The position numbers were made by a program, and so were the translations under genes. Below are positions 45,687-54,358 of a stretch of 64,000 nt of DNA, one piece after another (positions within the stretch are counted from its first letter, which is position 1; the number at the start of each line of letters is the position of its first letter). The stretch spans positions 3,162,001-3,226,000 of the forward strand of contig NZ_CP004393.1 of assembly GCF_000819565.1 (NCBI RefSeq). Reading direction: 5' to 3'. Source of the DNA: Celeribacter indicus. GTDB lineage: Bacteria; Pseudomonadota; Alphaproteobacteria; Rhodobacterales; Rhodobacteraceae. Under the pieces are notes generated by a model that was given only the letters and a program-made list of their open reading frames with translations, was not told where the DNA came from and searched no databases.

Positions 45687-46649
45687 ATGAAGTTCATGAC
45701 TCTCGTTGTCGCCGCAACCTCGACCGCACTGTCCTCGGGCATCGCGTTCGCCGCCGACAAAGTCGTCGTCGGCTATTCCGTGGGCGCAACCGCCCTGCCT
45801 TACTATGTCGGCGTCGAGCAAGGGATCTTCGAAAAGCACGACCTGGAGATCGAGGGCGTGAAGATCGTGGTGAACTCCAACCTGCAATCCGCGCTCATCG
45901 CGAACCAGATCGACGCTGCCGCCGTCATGCTGGCGGTCGAGGGGATGGCCGCGAACGTCATCAAGCCCGGCTCGGTCAACTACATCTCGCTCAACGCGCA
46001 GTCGTCCGACTACCGGATGGAACAGTTCGTGGCGCGCCCCGATGCGGGCGTGAAGGAGCTGGCCGACTTCAAGGGCAAGAAGCTCGTCACCTCGCCCGGC
46101 ATCGGCAACATGTCGGTCGCCGTGGCCGCGCTGACGGCCGCCGGGCTGAACGAAGGCGACTATACGCTGGATCAACTGGACACCGCGCAGCACATCAACG
46201 TTCTGACCTCGGGCCAGCATGACGGCGCCTTCACGCTGGAACCGGCGGCAACGCTGATGATGCACAACGGCGTTGCCGGGCTGATCAAGGCCGGTGTCGT
46301 CGCCGAAGTGGTGCTGGGCGACCCGAAAGCCGACGCTTACATGGCCGGCGGCGCGATCAGCCAGGCCTTCCTGACCGAACGTCCCGATGTGGCCAAGCGC
46401 TACAAGGAGGCGTTCGACGAAGCGATTGACACCATCCACGCCCATCCCGAACTGGCCCGTGAGGCGCTGGCCAAATACACCCCGACGCCCCCCGAGATCG
46501 TCAACGAGGTACCCCTCGTCAAGTTCACGAAACTGTCCGACCTGACCGATGTCGATATCGAGAGCTTCCAGAAATACATCGATTTCGCTGTCTCTATCGG
46601 AACCGTCGCCGAGCCGATCGACGTCAAGCCGTTCCTCGCCAAGTTCTGA
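45687..46649 (+). CDS. Substrate-binding protein, NMT1/TauA-SsuA type
   Basis: 320 residues with a Sec signal (MKFMTLVVAATSTALSSGIAFA-A). The mature protein starts with DKVVVGYSVGATALPYYVGV, followed by IFEKHDLEIEGVKIV, the pattern of the ABC transporter substrate-binding group for sulfonates, nitrate, thiamine precursors and riboflavin or pyrimidine-like ligands. LVTSPGIGNMSVAVAALTAAG near 130 is the second lobe. First gene of the plus-strand operon. Small heteroaromatic or amide ligands are plausible given its partners (inference). Confidence 0.9.
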   Translation: MKFMTLVVAATSTALSSGIAFAADKVVVGYSVGATALPYYVGVEQGIFEKHDLEIEGVKIVVNSNLQSALIANQIDAAAVMLAVEGMAANVIKPGSVNYISLNAQSSDYRMEQFVARPDAGVKELADFKGKKLVTSPGIGNMSVAVAALTAAGLNEGDYTLDQLDTAQHINVLTSGQHDGAFTLEPAATLMMHNGVAGLIKAGVVAEVVLGDPKADAYMAGGAISQAFLTERPDVAKRYKEAFDEAIDTIHAHPELAREALAKYTPTPPEIVNEVPLVKFTKLSDLTDVDIESFQKYIDFAVSIGTVAEPIDVKPFLAKF

Positions 46650-46670
46650 TCGAAACAGGAGGTTCCCGCA

Positions 46671-47501
46671 ATGGCCATAGCGAAACTCAGACCCGTACAG
46701 GAACCTCCTGTCGACGCCCCCGTGGACGCCCGCCCCTCGATGTATCGGCGCCCGCACGTCACCGTGCGGGGCCTGACCAAACGGTTTGGTGAACGCACGA
46801 TCTACGACAATTTCAACCTGGACCTGCCCCGCGGCGAATTCATCTCGATCTTCGGCCCGAACGGTTGCGGGAAATCGACGCTGATGAACCTGATCGCTGG
46901 CCTGATCCCGGTCGACAGCGGGCAGATCCTCTTCGACGGCCAGACGATCGACGAAATCAGCTTCGGCTACGTCTTCCAGAACTACCGCGATGCGCTGTTC
47001 CCCTGGATGAGCGCCTGGGACAATATCGCCTACCCCCTGCGCTTCCAGAAGGTTTCCAAGAAGGAACGCGACGCGCGGGTTGAGGAGCTGGTGTGCAAGT
47101 TCGACGTGCGCATCAACCTAAAGGACTACCCATACCAGATGTCGGGCGGACAGCAGCAGCTTGTCTCGATCATGCGCGCCCTGATCGTGAAGCCCGAGAT
47201 CCTCTTCCTGGACGAACCCTTCTCGGCGCTCGACTACGAGATGACGCTGTCGATGCGCGACCAGATGCAGAAGGTCTTCATGGAGACCGGCACCACCACA
47301 CTGATCGTCAGCCACGACCTGGACGAGGCAGTCTATCTCGCCGACCGGGTGCTGCTTCTGTCGCGCGCCCCGGCGACGGTCGTGGATTTCCCCAAGGTCG
47401 AAGTTCAGCGGCCACGCGACGCGATGACCCTCGCCGATCCCGAATTCAACCGCATCAAGGGTCATTGTCTCGACATCTTCCAGCGCGAGGTGCGCAAGTG
47501 A
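46671..47501 (+). CDS. ABC transporter ATP-binding protein, SsuB/TauB type
   Basis: 276 residues. Walker A GPNGCGKS at 62-69, Q-loop VFQNYRDALFPWM, signature MSGGQQQLVSIMRAL (the Arg of the usual QQQR is replaced by Leu), Walker B ILFLDEPFSALDYEM, and H-loop LIVSHDLDEAV. A proline-rich N-terminal extension of about 30 residues precedes the domain. Overlaps the permease start by 4 nt (GTGA). Confidence 0.93.
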   Translation: MAIAKLRPVQEPPVDAPVDARPSMYRRPHVTVRGLTKRFGERTIYDNFNLDLPRGEFISIFGPNGCGKSTLMNLIAGLIPVDSGQILFDGQTIDEISFGYVFQNYRDALFPWMSAWDNIAYPLRFQKVSKKERDARVEELVCKFDVRINLKDYPYQMSGGQQQLVSIMRALIVKPEILFLDEPFSALDYEMTLSMRDQMQKVFMETGTTTLIVSHDLDEAVYLADRVLLLSRAPATVVDFPKVEVQRPRDAMTLADPEFNRIKGHCLDIFQREVRK

Positions 47502-48259
47502 AACTTAAAAAGCTTCAGAAACTTCGCCCGCTGATCGGCGTCTTCGGCCTTCTGGCGATCTGGCAACTGGTGGTGATGGGAGAGATCGTGGACCCCGTCC
47601 TTCTGCCGCCGCCGGGCAAGACCTTCGTCGCGGCCTGGGACGGTCTGTTCGGAAGCGGCAAGCTTGCCTTCGACTTCGGCAAAACGGTCGAGCGTTCGCT
47701 GATGGGCATCGCGCTTGCCGCGGCGATCGGGATCCCGGTCGGGGTGGTCCTTGGCGCATCCGAAAAGGTCTACCGTTCGGTCGAGTTCGTGATCGACTTC
47801 TTCCGCTCCACCCCCGCCTCGGCGGTCTTCCCCCTGTTCCTGCTGTTCTTCGGCGTCGGCGACCAGACCAAGATCTACATTGCGGCCTTCGGCGCCTCGC
47901 TCGCCATCATCTTCAACACTGCCTACGGCGTCATGAACGCCCGCAAGACACGCGTTCTTGCAGCACGCGTCATGGGCGCGCCAGCCTGGCAGCGCATGCT
48001 TGTGGTGCTGCTTGAATCCATGCCGCAGACCTTCATCGGGCTTAGGACGGGCGCGACGCTGGCGCTGGTGCTGATGATCACCGCCGAGATGCTTCTGGGC
48101 TCGGTCGACGGGCTGGGCCTCAGGGTCTTCGAGGAACAGCAGCTCTTCAACATGCCCGCGATGTATGCCGCGATCCTGCTGGCCGGCGTTCTGGGCTACG
48201 CGATCAACCTGTCGTTCTTCCTGCTGGAGCGCACATTCGTGCACTGGGCCGGCCGCTGA
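47498..48259 (+). CDS. ABC transporter permease, SsuC/TauC type
   Basis: 253 residues with six hydrophobic segments, GTG start in a GTGA overlap with the ATPase stop; reading frames further upstream are out-of-frame ATPase sequence. LLPPPGKTFVAAWDGL near 36, ASEKVYRSVEFVIDFFRSTP near 88 and AARVMGAPAWQRMLVVLLES (EAA-type loop) near 152 are typical. 44 nt before the flavoprotein gene. Confidence 0.92.
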   Translation: MKLKKLQKLRPLIGVFGLLAIWQLVVMGEIVDPVLLPPPGKTFVAAWDGLFGSGKLAFDFGKTVERSLMGIALAAAIGIPVGVVLGASEKVYRSVEFVIDFFRSTPASAVFPLFLLFFGVGDQTKIYIAAFGASLAIIFNTAYGVMNARKTRVLAARVMGAPAWQRMLVVLLESMPQTFIGLRTGATLALVLMITAEMLLGSVDGLGLRVFEEQQLFNMPAMYAAILLAGVLGYAINLSFFLLERTFVHWAGR

Positions 48260-48303
48260 GGCACGCGCCACCTCCACCACTGCCACTCTGATTGGACCCT
48301 GCC

Positions 48304-49815
48304 ATGAAACACAACACCTCCCCGCTGTCGACGGAAAGTCTGGAACGCGCGGGCTGGATGCCCGAGCCACCCCGTCGCGCCGCGGGCCAGCACCCCGAGT
48401 GCCTGCCCCGGACGCTGGAAGACCTGGCCGCCGTCGCCCGGCGCGAGATCGACATCACCCGCTACCCGGCAAAACGATGGACGCTGCCGCGCGAGGCACC
48501 CGACGGGACCGGGGCGCTCGACGTGCTGATCGTGGGCGCAAGCCAGGCAGGGCTTGCCGTCGCGCATGGCCTGCGCATGGCGCATGTCGACAATATCGCG
48601 CTGATCGACCTGGCCCCGCGTGGCAAGGTCGGCCCCTGGGCCACCTATGCCCGTATGCCGACACTGCGCACGCACAAGGACAATGGCGGGATCGAATGCG
48701 GCATCCCCTCACTGTCGTTGCGCGCCTGGTATGAGGTCCAGCACGGGCCGGGCTCTTGGGAGGCGCTCTACAAAGTGCAGACAGCGGATTGGGCAGACTA
48801 CCTGGAATGGTTCCGCGACACCGCGGAACTGGGCGTCGATTATGACACCGAGCTTCTGGACTTCGCGCTGGACGAAAGCGGCCTGATCGCCGCGGCAGTC
48901 CGGGCCCCTGAAGGCACCCGCACGATCCACGCCCGCAAGCTAGTGCTTGCGACCGGGATCGAAGGCAACGGCATCCGCAGCATCCCGGCCTTCGTCGGCC
49001 ACGAGATCCCGCCCGCGCTTTACGCCCACACGCAGGACGACATTGACTTCGCCGCGCTCAAGGGCAGCCGTGTGCTGGTTCTGGGCGGCGGCGCCTCGGC
49101 CTATGACAACGCGATCTGCGCCGCCGAGGCGGGTGCCGAGGTGCATGTCTTCCACCGGATGGAGAAGCTGATTTCCGTCAACCCCGGCACATGGGGCGAA
49201 TTCGACGGCTACCTGCACCACTACATCGACCTGCCGCCCGAGCTGAAATGGCGCTTCATGAAGACCTTCGGCTCGATCAAGGGCGGCCCGCCCGTGGCGA
49301 CGATCAAGCGGGCGCTGGCGTTGCCTAACCTGCACATCCACCCCGGCTGCAGCTGGCGGTCGATGACGGCCAGCGACGGCAGGCTGACCGTGGAAGCCTC
49401 TGACGGCACCCATACCGGCGACTTCGCCATCCTCGGCACCGGCTACCGGATGGAGCTGTCCGCGGTGCCGAGCTTGGCAGGCAAGTTGAAGGACATCGCC
49501 ACTTGGGAAGACATGTTCACCCCGCCCCCCGGCCTGCCCGGCAACGGGCTGGAAAAGGCCCCCTGGCTGGGGCGGGATTTCACCTTTCAGCCAAAACCGG
49601 GCCAGAAGGCCACGTGGCACGCCCATGTGCTGAACTTCGCGCGCGGCGCGCAGCTTTCGACCGGGACCATGCCCATCGGCCTTTCCGGCATCAAGTTCGG
49701 CGCGGCCGAGGTCGTTCGGTCGCTTACCGGCGCCTTCTTCGCCGAGGATGCCGAGCTTTACCTCTCCGGGCTCCAGTCCTGGACCACACGCGATCTCGAA
49801 GCCCTCGATACCTGA
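48304..49815 (+). CDS. FAD/NAD(P)-binding flavoprotein monooxygenase-like
   Basis: 503 residues. An N-terminal region of about 75 residues is followed by a dinucleotide-binding motif GASQAGLAVAHGL near 83-95 and a second Rossmann motif LVLGGGASAYDNAICAAEAG near 259. FATG-type motif ILGTGYRMEL near 375. This is the layout of N-hydroxylating and class B flavin monooxygenases (lysine/ornithine monooxygenase relatives), but the BVMO fingerprint is not seen. Start at 48304; a TTG 12 nt upstream is possible. Expected to oxidise the imported compound or a ring nitrogen or carbon (inference). Confidence 0.82.
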   Translation: MKHNTSPLSTESLERAGWMPEPPRRAAGQHPECLPRTLEDLAAVARREIDITRYPAKRWTLPREAPDGTGALDVLIVGASQAGLAVAHGLRMAHVDNIALIDLAPRGKVGPWATYARMPTLRTHKDNGGIECGIPSLSLRAWYEVQHGPGSWEALYKVQTADWADYLEWFRDTAELGVDYDTELLDFALDESGLIAAAVRAPEGTRTIHARKLVLATGIEGNGIRSIPAFVGHEIPPALYAHTQDDIDFAALKGSRVLVLGGGASAYDNAICAAEAGAEVHVFHRMEKLISVNPGTWGEFDGYLHHYIDLPPELKWRFMKTFGSIKGGPPVATIKRALALPNLHIHPGCSWRSMTASDGRLTVEASDGTHTGDFAILGTGYRMELSAVPSLAGKLKDIATWEDMFTPPPGLPGNGLEKAPWLGRDFTFQPKPGQKATWHAHVLNFARGAQLSTGTMPIGLSGIKFGAAEVVRSLTGAFFAEDAELYLSGLQSWTTRDLEALDT

Positions 49816-49828
49816 GACCGGACCCGCC

Positions 49829-50887
49829 ATGACAGTCACACCGCATGTGGTTCCCATGAATGCCCCGGACGACGTTTCGGGGCTGAAGGCCCTGATTTGC
49901 TCTGGAACGCTCGCCCCCGCCGAGATCGTCGCCGTCATCGGCAAGACTGAGGGCAATGGCGGCGCGAACGACTTTACCCGCGCGCTGGCCACCCGCGCGC
50001 TGGCGGACCTGATCGCCGACGCCACCGACAGCACCCGCGCCGAGATTCTGGAGCGCGTGCTGATGATCTGGTCGGGCGGGTGCGAGGGCGTGCTGTCGCC
50101 GCATGCCACTGTCTTTACCCACACCCCCGCCACTGAGGCCGCCCCTGGCAAGACACTGGTGCTAGGCCTTGCCCGCACCCGCGCCATCCTGCCCGAGGAG
50201 ATCGGCACCATCGCGCAGGCGCGCCTGACGGCCGAGGCCGTGCGCAAGGCGATGGCCAATGCGGGCTTGAGCGCAGCAGAAGACGTGCATTACGTCCAGA
50301 TCAAGGGCCCCCTGCTCACGCCGGGCCGCATCGCAGACGCCGATGCGCGCGGAGCGCCGCTCGTCAGTCGCGACGGCAACCTGTCTAAGCCGCTCGCGCG
50401 CGGGATACTTGCCCTGGGCGTCGCGCAGGGCCTGGGCGAAGTCGCCGAAGCCGACCTCGTGCAGGAGAACGTGCTAGCCGACATGGGGCTTTTCTCGCGC
50501 GTCGCCTCGACCTCGGTCGGCGGCGAGGTGGATTGCGTGGAGGTCGCGCTGATGGGCAACGCCGAGGGCGGCGGCAGCCGGTTCCGCATCGGCCATGGCA
50601 TGCTGGCCTCGGTCGTCGACGCCGACGGCATCCGGGCCGCGCATGACGATGCGGGCGGCGGCGCCATCGCCGCGATCTTCGCAAAGGCCGAACCGGCTGC
50701 CCGCGTCCTGGGCCTGCGCACCACCATGATGTCGGACGCCGACGTTCACGCCGAGCGCCACGCCCGCGCCGCGCTGTCGGCGGTGATCGCCGCAACGACA
50801 GGGCGCACCGCGGTCTTCATCTCGGGCGGCACCGAGCATCAGTGCCCCGAGGGCGCCGCCCCGATCGCCATCATCTGCGAGGTCTGA
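49829..50887 (+). CDS. Ring-opening amidohydrolase (cyanuric acid hydrolase/barbiturase family)
   Basis: 352 residues, the characteristic length of the family (about 355-370). The fold has three related units, each supplying a Lys and a Ser. The expected residues are visible: Lys39 (IGKTEGNGG), Lys159 (VQIKGPLLT) and Lys286 (IFAKAEP); Ser82 (WSGGCEG), a Ser near 229 (ASTSVGGEV) and Ser332 (FISGGTEHQ). The spacing matches AtzD-type enzymes closely. Known members open cyanuric acid or barbituric acid; which, or another cyclic imide, cannot be told by eye. Start MTVTPHVVPM at 49829. It ends in a TGATG overlap with the next gene. Confidence 0.9.
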   Translation: MTVTPHVVPMNAPDDVSGLKALICSGTLAPAEIVAVIGKTEGNGGANDFTRALATRALADLIADATDSTRAEILERVLMIWSGGCEGVLSPHATVFTHTPATEAAPGKTLVLGLARTRAILPEEIGTIAQARLTAEAVRKAMANAGLSAAEDVHYVQIKGPLLTPGRIADADARGAPLVSRDGNLSKPLARGILALGVAQGLGEVAEADLVQENVLADMGLFSRVASTSVGGEVDCVEVALMGNAEGGGSRFRIGHGMLASVVDADGIRAAHDDAGGGAIAAIFAKAEPAARVLGLRTTMMSDADVHAERHARAALSAVIAATTGRTAVFISGGTEHQCPEGAAPIAIICEV

Positions 50888-51717
50888 TGCGCAGCCTTTT
50901 CGTGCGGCTGGCCGACACCACCTACCGGGTAGAGCGACCATTCTTCGCGCCGGAGCCGTCGCAGCGCGTCAGTGATGTCGCCGTCGACGCCGAGGGCCGC
51001 GTGCATGTCCTGCTTCGCGTCGACCCGCTGACGCATCCGCCGATCCCCGCGGTCGTTGTGCTTGATCCAGAGGGTTGCCCCCTCGAACGCTACGGCGAAG
51101 AGGTGCTCGACGCCCACGGGTTGACCATCGCACCCGACGGCGGCGTCTGGGTCGTGGATCGCGACGCCCACCGGCTGCTGGAATACCGCGGCGGGCGCCT
51201 GGCGCGGTCGATCGGGCGGCCCGATCGTCCAGGTGAACCCTTCAACCACCCCACCGCCGTGGCTTTCGGATCGGACGGAGCAGTCGTGGCCGGCGGCTAC
51301 GCCGACGCCTCGGTGCATGTTCTGGACAGCCGCATGGAACCGCTCCGCCGCTTCGGCCGACTTGGCCGAGCACCCGACGCCCTGTCCAGCGTCCACGCCG
51401 TCTGGCAATCACCGGCTGGCAGCATCTACGTGGTCGACCGGAACAACGACGCGATCAAGCGGTTCTCGGCGACAGGTGAACTACTCGCCGTGTACGACGC
51501 CTTTTTTCAGCCGCAGGCTGTTACTGGACGGGGGGATGGCACCCTTCTGGTCACGGACACGACCCCCACCCTGACGCTGATGTCGCCAGACCTGCAACCC
51601 CTGGCCCAGTGTCGCCCGGTCGATTCCGGAGCCCACGGAGTTTCGAAGTCACCTTGCGGAACGATATACTTGGCCGAGCCGGCACCGTCGCGCGTGAGCC
51701 GCTTGGTTCCGATCTAA
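50887..51717 (+). CDS. NHL-repeat/SMP-30-like beta-propeller protein
   Basis: 276 residues built of repeated blade units: VSDVAVDAEGRVHVLLRVDP, AHGLTIAPDGGVWVVDRDAH, HPTAVAFGSDGAVVAGGYAD, VHAVWQSPAGSIYVVDRNND, then two more. No signal peptide. Proteins of this type are lactonases, hydrolases or binding scaffolds; no catalytic residues are certain. Translationally coupled to the amidohydrolase (one-base overlap) and last gene of the operon. It could hydrolyse a ring-opened or lactone product (inference). Confidence 0.8.
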   Translation: MRSLFVRLADTTYRVERPFFAPEPSQRVSDVAVDAEGRVHVLLRVDPLTHPPIPAVVVLDPEGCPLERYGEEVLDAHGLTIAPDGGVWVVDRDAHRLLEYRGGRLARSIGRPDRPGEPFNHPTAVAFGSDGAVVAGGYADASVHVLDSRMEPLRRFGRLGRAPDALSSVHAVWQSPAGSIYVVDRNNDAIKRFSATGELLAVYDAFFQPQAVTGRGDGTLLVTDTTPTLTLMSPDLQPLAQCRPVDSGAHGVSKSPCGTIYLAEPAPSRVSRLVPI

Positions 51718-52168
51718 GAATTTCTCTCCAATCGCGAGCACCCCGATCTATCCTGTCAGAGAGGACGGACCGGGGGTCAAACCGGCAGACTGCTTTGAGG
51801 CTGCGCTGCCAGGTCGTTCCGCTGCTCTGGCACCTCTGTCCACCACGCCGGTCAGCGGGCCTTTCGGGAGTGCGGGTTGCGCGCAGGACGGTTCGCTGCT
51901 CTTCGCACGTGAGGCGCCGCGAACCAAGCTGAACTCGCCCCCGTTTGGACCGGACACTCAGGGGTGTCGGGATCGGTCGCAACGGGACGCTCGACTTCCG
52001 CGCCTGTCGTCAACTGAAAACGTAGAGTTTCGAGAAACTGCGGATAGCGACGCTGCAGTATGCCGAACAGGTTCGCGATGTCGCGGGCCTTGTCATTAAT
52101 GACCTCCGCGCGCGGCCGAGTGCGCCGGCATATGGGGAACATACTGGATTGGTGCCGGGGAACCTATG
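51718..52168. other. Intergenic region, 451 bp, no gene recognised
   Basis: Less GC-rich in parts. Several short overlapping frames occur on the minus strand (about 51748-52142) but none shows a recognisable domain. It lies between the catabolic operon and the S24-type gene and may contain scar sequence of an integrated element. Confidence 0.4.
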
Positions 52169-52876
52169 TCATGTTTCGGCTAGTTTCACAGCCGTACTGC
52201 TGGTGCCTAAGAAAAGCATGGACTTGCTGGCGCCAGAGATCTCGCTGTAGTCGAGGTCAATGCCCACCACCGCGTCGGCGCCGAGGGCACGCGCCTCTTT
52301 TCTCAACTCATCCAGTGCGCTCTCGCGGGCGTGACCGTCGTCGAGAATGGCATAAACCGGGCTACGACCTTTTTTCGCCTTTCCCTTGCGCACAGGAATT
52401 TCCTTTTTCGCAAGATCGATGACGACCATATCGCCGGCCCACACCGTTGGCTGCATGCTTTCACCTTCGACGCGAGCGAGCACAGCATTGGCCGGAGAGA
52501 TCCCGATCGTTCCAAGCCAGTCTCGCCGAAACGCGAGAGAGGAAATCATGAACTCATCGCCATTCGCGCGCCCGCCTCCGGCAGCGAGACTGGCCTCATG
52601 CAGAGGGATATTCGCAAAGTCATCTGGATTGGCGACTGGAGGTTGGTTCGCGTCGGGTAAATCTCGGGGCGGCCCAATGTAGAGTTCAAGCCCCAAGGCG
52701 TGACAAACGTCCATCGCCCGGTTGAGAGTTGTCCCCGATTTCTTTCCCCCACGCAGAATGCTTCCAACTGCATCAGCAGGTAGTCCAGCTGCCTTTTCGA
52801 CAGCAAACGCGTTTGTATCCAATTGCTTGAGGCGCTCAGAGACAACGCGTGCCAGGGTTTTTTCCGCAGGTTCCAC
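52169..52876 (-). CDS. S24 (LexA/CI-like) repressor fused to half a YbjQ (DUF74) domain
   Basis: 235 residues. An N-terminal helix-turn-helix-like region (about 5-65, [28 protein letters not shown]) is followed by an S24 peptidase-type domain (about 90-180) with Ser140 in [19 protein letters not shown]. At about residue 182 the S24 pattern ends early, before the catalytic Lys, and continues as [20 protein letters not shown] then [11 protein letters not shown] and a GTSSTAVKL end, which reads as the second half of a YbjQ-type domain. So the protein looks chimeric: autoproteolysis is unlikely, DNA binding possible. It sits beside tRNA-Ser, consistent with a phage or integrated-element repressor. 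Confidence 0.75.
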   Translation of the reverse strand: MEPAEKTLARVVSERLKQLDTNAFAVEKAAGLPADAVGSILRGGKKSGTTLNRAMDVCHALGLELYIGPPRDLPDANQPPVANPDDFANIPLHEASLAAGGGRANGDEFMISSLAFRRDWLGTIGISPANAVLARVEGESMQPTVWAGDMVVIDLAKKEIPVRKGKAKKGRSPVYAILDDGHARESALDELRKEARALGADAVVGIDLDYSEISGASKSMLFLGTSSTAVKLAET

Positions 52877-53026
52877 AATTCGGAGAAAAAATCGAAATTT
52901 GCCTCGCTTAACTGTCGGTAAAAACTCCGCTTAATAACACGGCAGATAGAGAATGCCTCGGAAAACAGGCCTGTTCCCAAGACTTGTGTGCCGGAAGCCG
53001 GGCTTGAGATTGGTGTGAAGACTGTA

Positions 53027-53114
53027 TGGCGGAGGAGGTGGGATTCGAACCCACGGATGCTTGCACATCGCCGGTTTTCAAGACCGGTGCAATCGACCAC
53101 TCTGCCACTCCTCC
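53027..53114 (-). tRNA. tRNA-Ser (anticodon UGA)
   Basis: The reverse strand gives GGAGGAGTGGCAGAGTGG at the 5' end, an anticodon arm CCGGT-CTTGAAA-ACCGG with anticodon TGA (53078-53080), a long variable arm, T-loop GGTTCGAATCC and acceptor CTCCTCC-G, with CCA encoded at 53027-53029. All arms pair. The 3' end faces the accessory genes to its left. Confidence 0.97.
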
Positions 53115-53415
53115 GGGGCGCCGCGAAGCGGGTGTTGCGCAGGCTTAGCCGGGGGCGTGCGATTCTGGAACCCTCTCCGCCGATCCGCAAGGAACCGGAT
53201 TTTGCGCCCGAGGCCGCGCGCGGGGCTTTCCTGAACGCTCCATCGCGGGTAGACTTGCGCCTGCCCGCGCGCGGCTGCGGCCGGGGCCCTGCGCCGGTCC
53301 GGTCGGGACCGGAGGCCATGGTCCGGCAGAGGCGCACACGGGCGGGAGCAGTTCGAACGACATAAGATCCGTGCCGCAAAAAGGCGCAGGGTCGACCAAG
53401 GGGCATCGAGACACC
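53115..53415. other. Spacer between tRNA-Ser and the SPOR lipoprotein gene
   Basis: 301 bp, GC-rich. No gene seen; it should contain the divergent promoters of the tRNA and the lipoprotein-dacA genes, but no clear consensus boxes can be assigned. Confidence 0.45.
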
Positions 53416-54297
53416 ATGACCAAGACCGGGCGACAGCCGGGCGCCATGCGCCGCGCCGCGCTATTCCTGACGACCTTTCTCGCGCTCGGCGCCTGTGCGG
53501 ACGGCGGGTCCGTCCTCGGCGGGCTGAAGACATCCTCGGGCGGCGCGTCCGGCAACGCGACGTCGACGAAGCTCGTCGAACGCGACGTCGAGGCGCCGGA
53601 TGTCTTCCAGGTCACCGACACCGGCCTGTGGGACGGGCGCCCCTCCCTCGGCGGTGTCTGGGTCGCCCATGCCAGGGTGAAGGACCCCGAACGGGTGATC
53701 ATCCGCAACGAGGAGAACGGCAAGTTCGTCATCGGCGCGCTGTTCAAGCGCGAGGTGACGGCGCCGGGACCGGGCGTGCAGGTCTCCTCCGACGCGGCGG
53801 AGGCGCTCGGCATGCTCGCGGGGGCGCCGGCGAAGCTCAACGTCACCGCGCTCCGGCGCGAGGAGGTGCGCGGGCGCGGAGAGGAGACGGTCGCCACCAT
53901 CGCGGCGGCCGAAAGCATCGAGGCCACCCCGCTCGACGACCCGATCGCCGACGCGGCGGCCACGCTCGATGCGCTCGCGGCGCCGGCCGCACCGGCGGCC
54001 CCCGCGGCCGCAGCTCCCGCACCGGTACCGGCGCCCGCGGCGGCACCGAAACCCGCCTCCGCCCTCGACCGGCCCTATCTCCAGATCGGGATCTTCTCCG
54101 TCGAGGCCAATGCGCGCCGGACGGTCGACATGCTCGGCTCCCAGGGCATCGTCGCGACGGTGAAACCGGGCGATTCCAGCGGCAAGGCGTTCTGGCGCGT
54201 GGTCGTGGGACCGGCCGCCTCCGCCGCAGAACGCGCCACGCTTCTCGAAAAAGTGAAAAGGGCGGGCTTCACGGACGCCTATGCCGTCACGCATTAA
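53416..54297 (+). CDS. SPOR-domain lipoprotein
   Basis: 293 residues. A lipoprotein signal ends in LALGAC (Cys27), so the protein is probably anchored in the outer or inner membrane facing the periplasm. A middle region has strand patterns (FQVTDTGLWDGRPSLGGVWV), then an Ala/Pro-rich linker (about 190-225), then a C-terminal SPOR domain (YLQIGIFSVEANARRTVDML ... FWRVVVGP) at about 224-293, which binds denuded glycan strands at the septum. Start at 53416; a Met at 53446 is an equally good signal-peptide start. It precedes dacA-like and tmk in the usual Rhodobacterales order. Confidence 0.9.
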   Translation: MTKTGRQPGAMRRAALFLTTFLALGACADGGSVLGGLKTSSGGASGNATSTKLVERDVEAPDVFQVTDTGLWDGRPSLGGVWVAHARVKDPERVIIRNEENGKFVIGALFKREVTAPGPGVQVSSDAAEALGMLAGAPAKLNVTALRREEVRGRGEETVATIAAAESIEATPLDDPIADAAATLDALAAPAAPAAPAAAAPAPVPAPAAAPKPASALDRPYLQIGIFSVEANARRTVDMLGSQGIVATVKPGDSSGKAFWRVVVGPAASAAERATLLEKVKRAGFTDAYAVTH

Positions 54298-54300
54298 GGA

Positions 54301-54320
54301 CGGGGCCGTCCGAGGCCCCG
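54301..54320 (+). repeat. Intercistronic inverted repeat
   Basis: CGGGGCC-GTCCGA-GGCCCCG, perfect 7-bp arms, 3 nt after the SPOR gene stop. No T-run. Probably an mRNA hairpin between the lipoprotein gene and the carboxypeptidase gene. Confidence 0.4.
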
Positions 54321-54358
54321 CCCCCGTCGCACAAAGTCACAGGACCAGGACACCCTTC

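Noticed and set aside
51748..52142. Overlapping minus-strand frames before the S24 gene
   Set aside because: No domain, no good start signal, and they overlap one another.
52988..53365. Plus-strand frame running through tRNA-Ser
   Set aside because: It reads across a complete tRNA on the other strand and shows no protein family.
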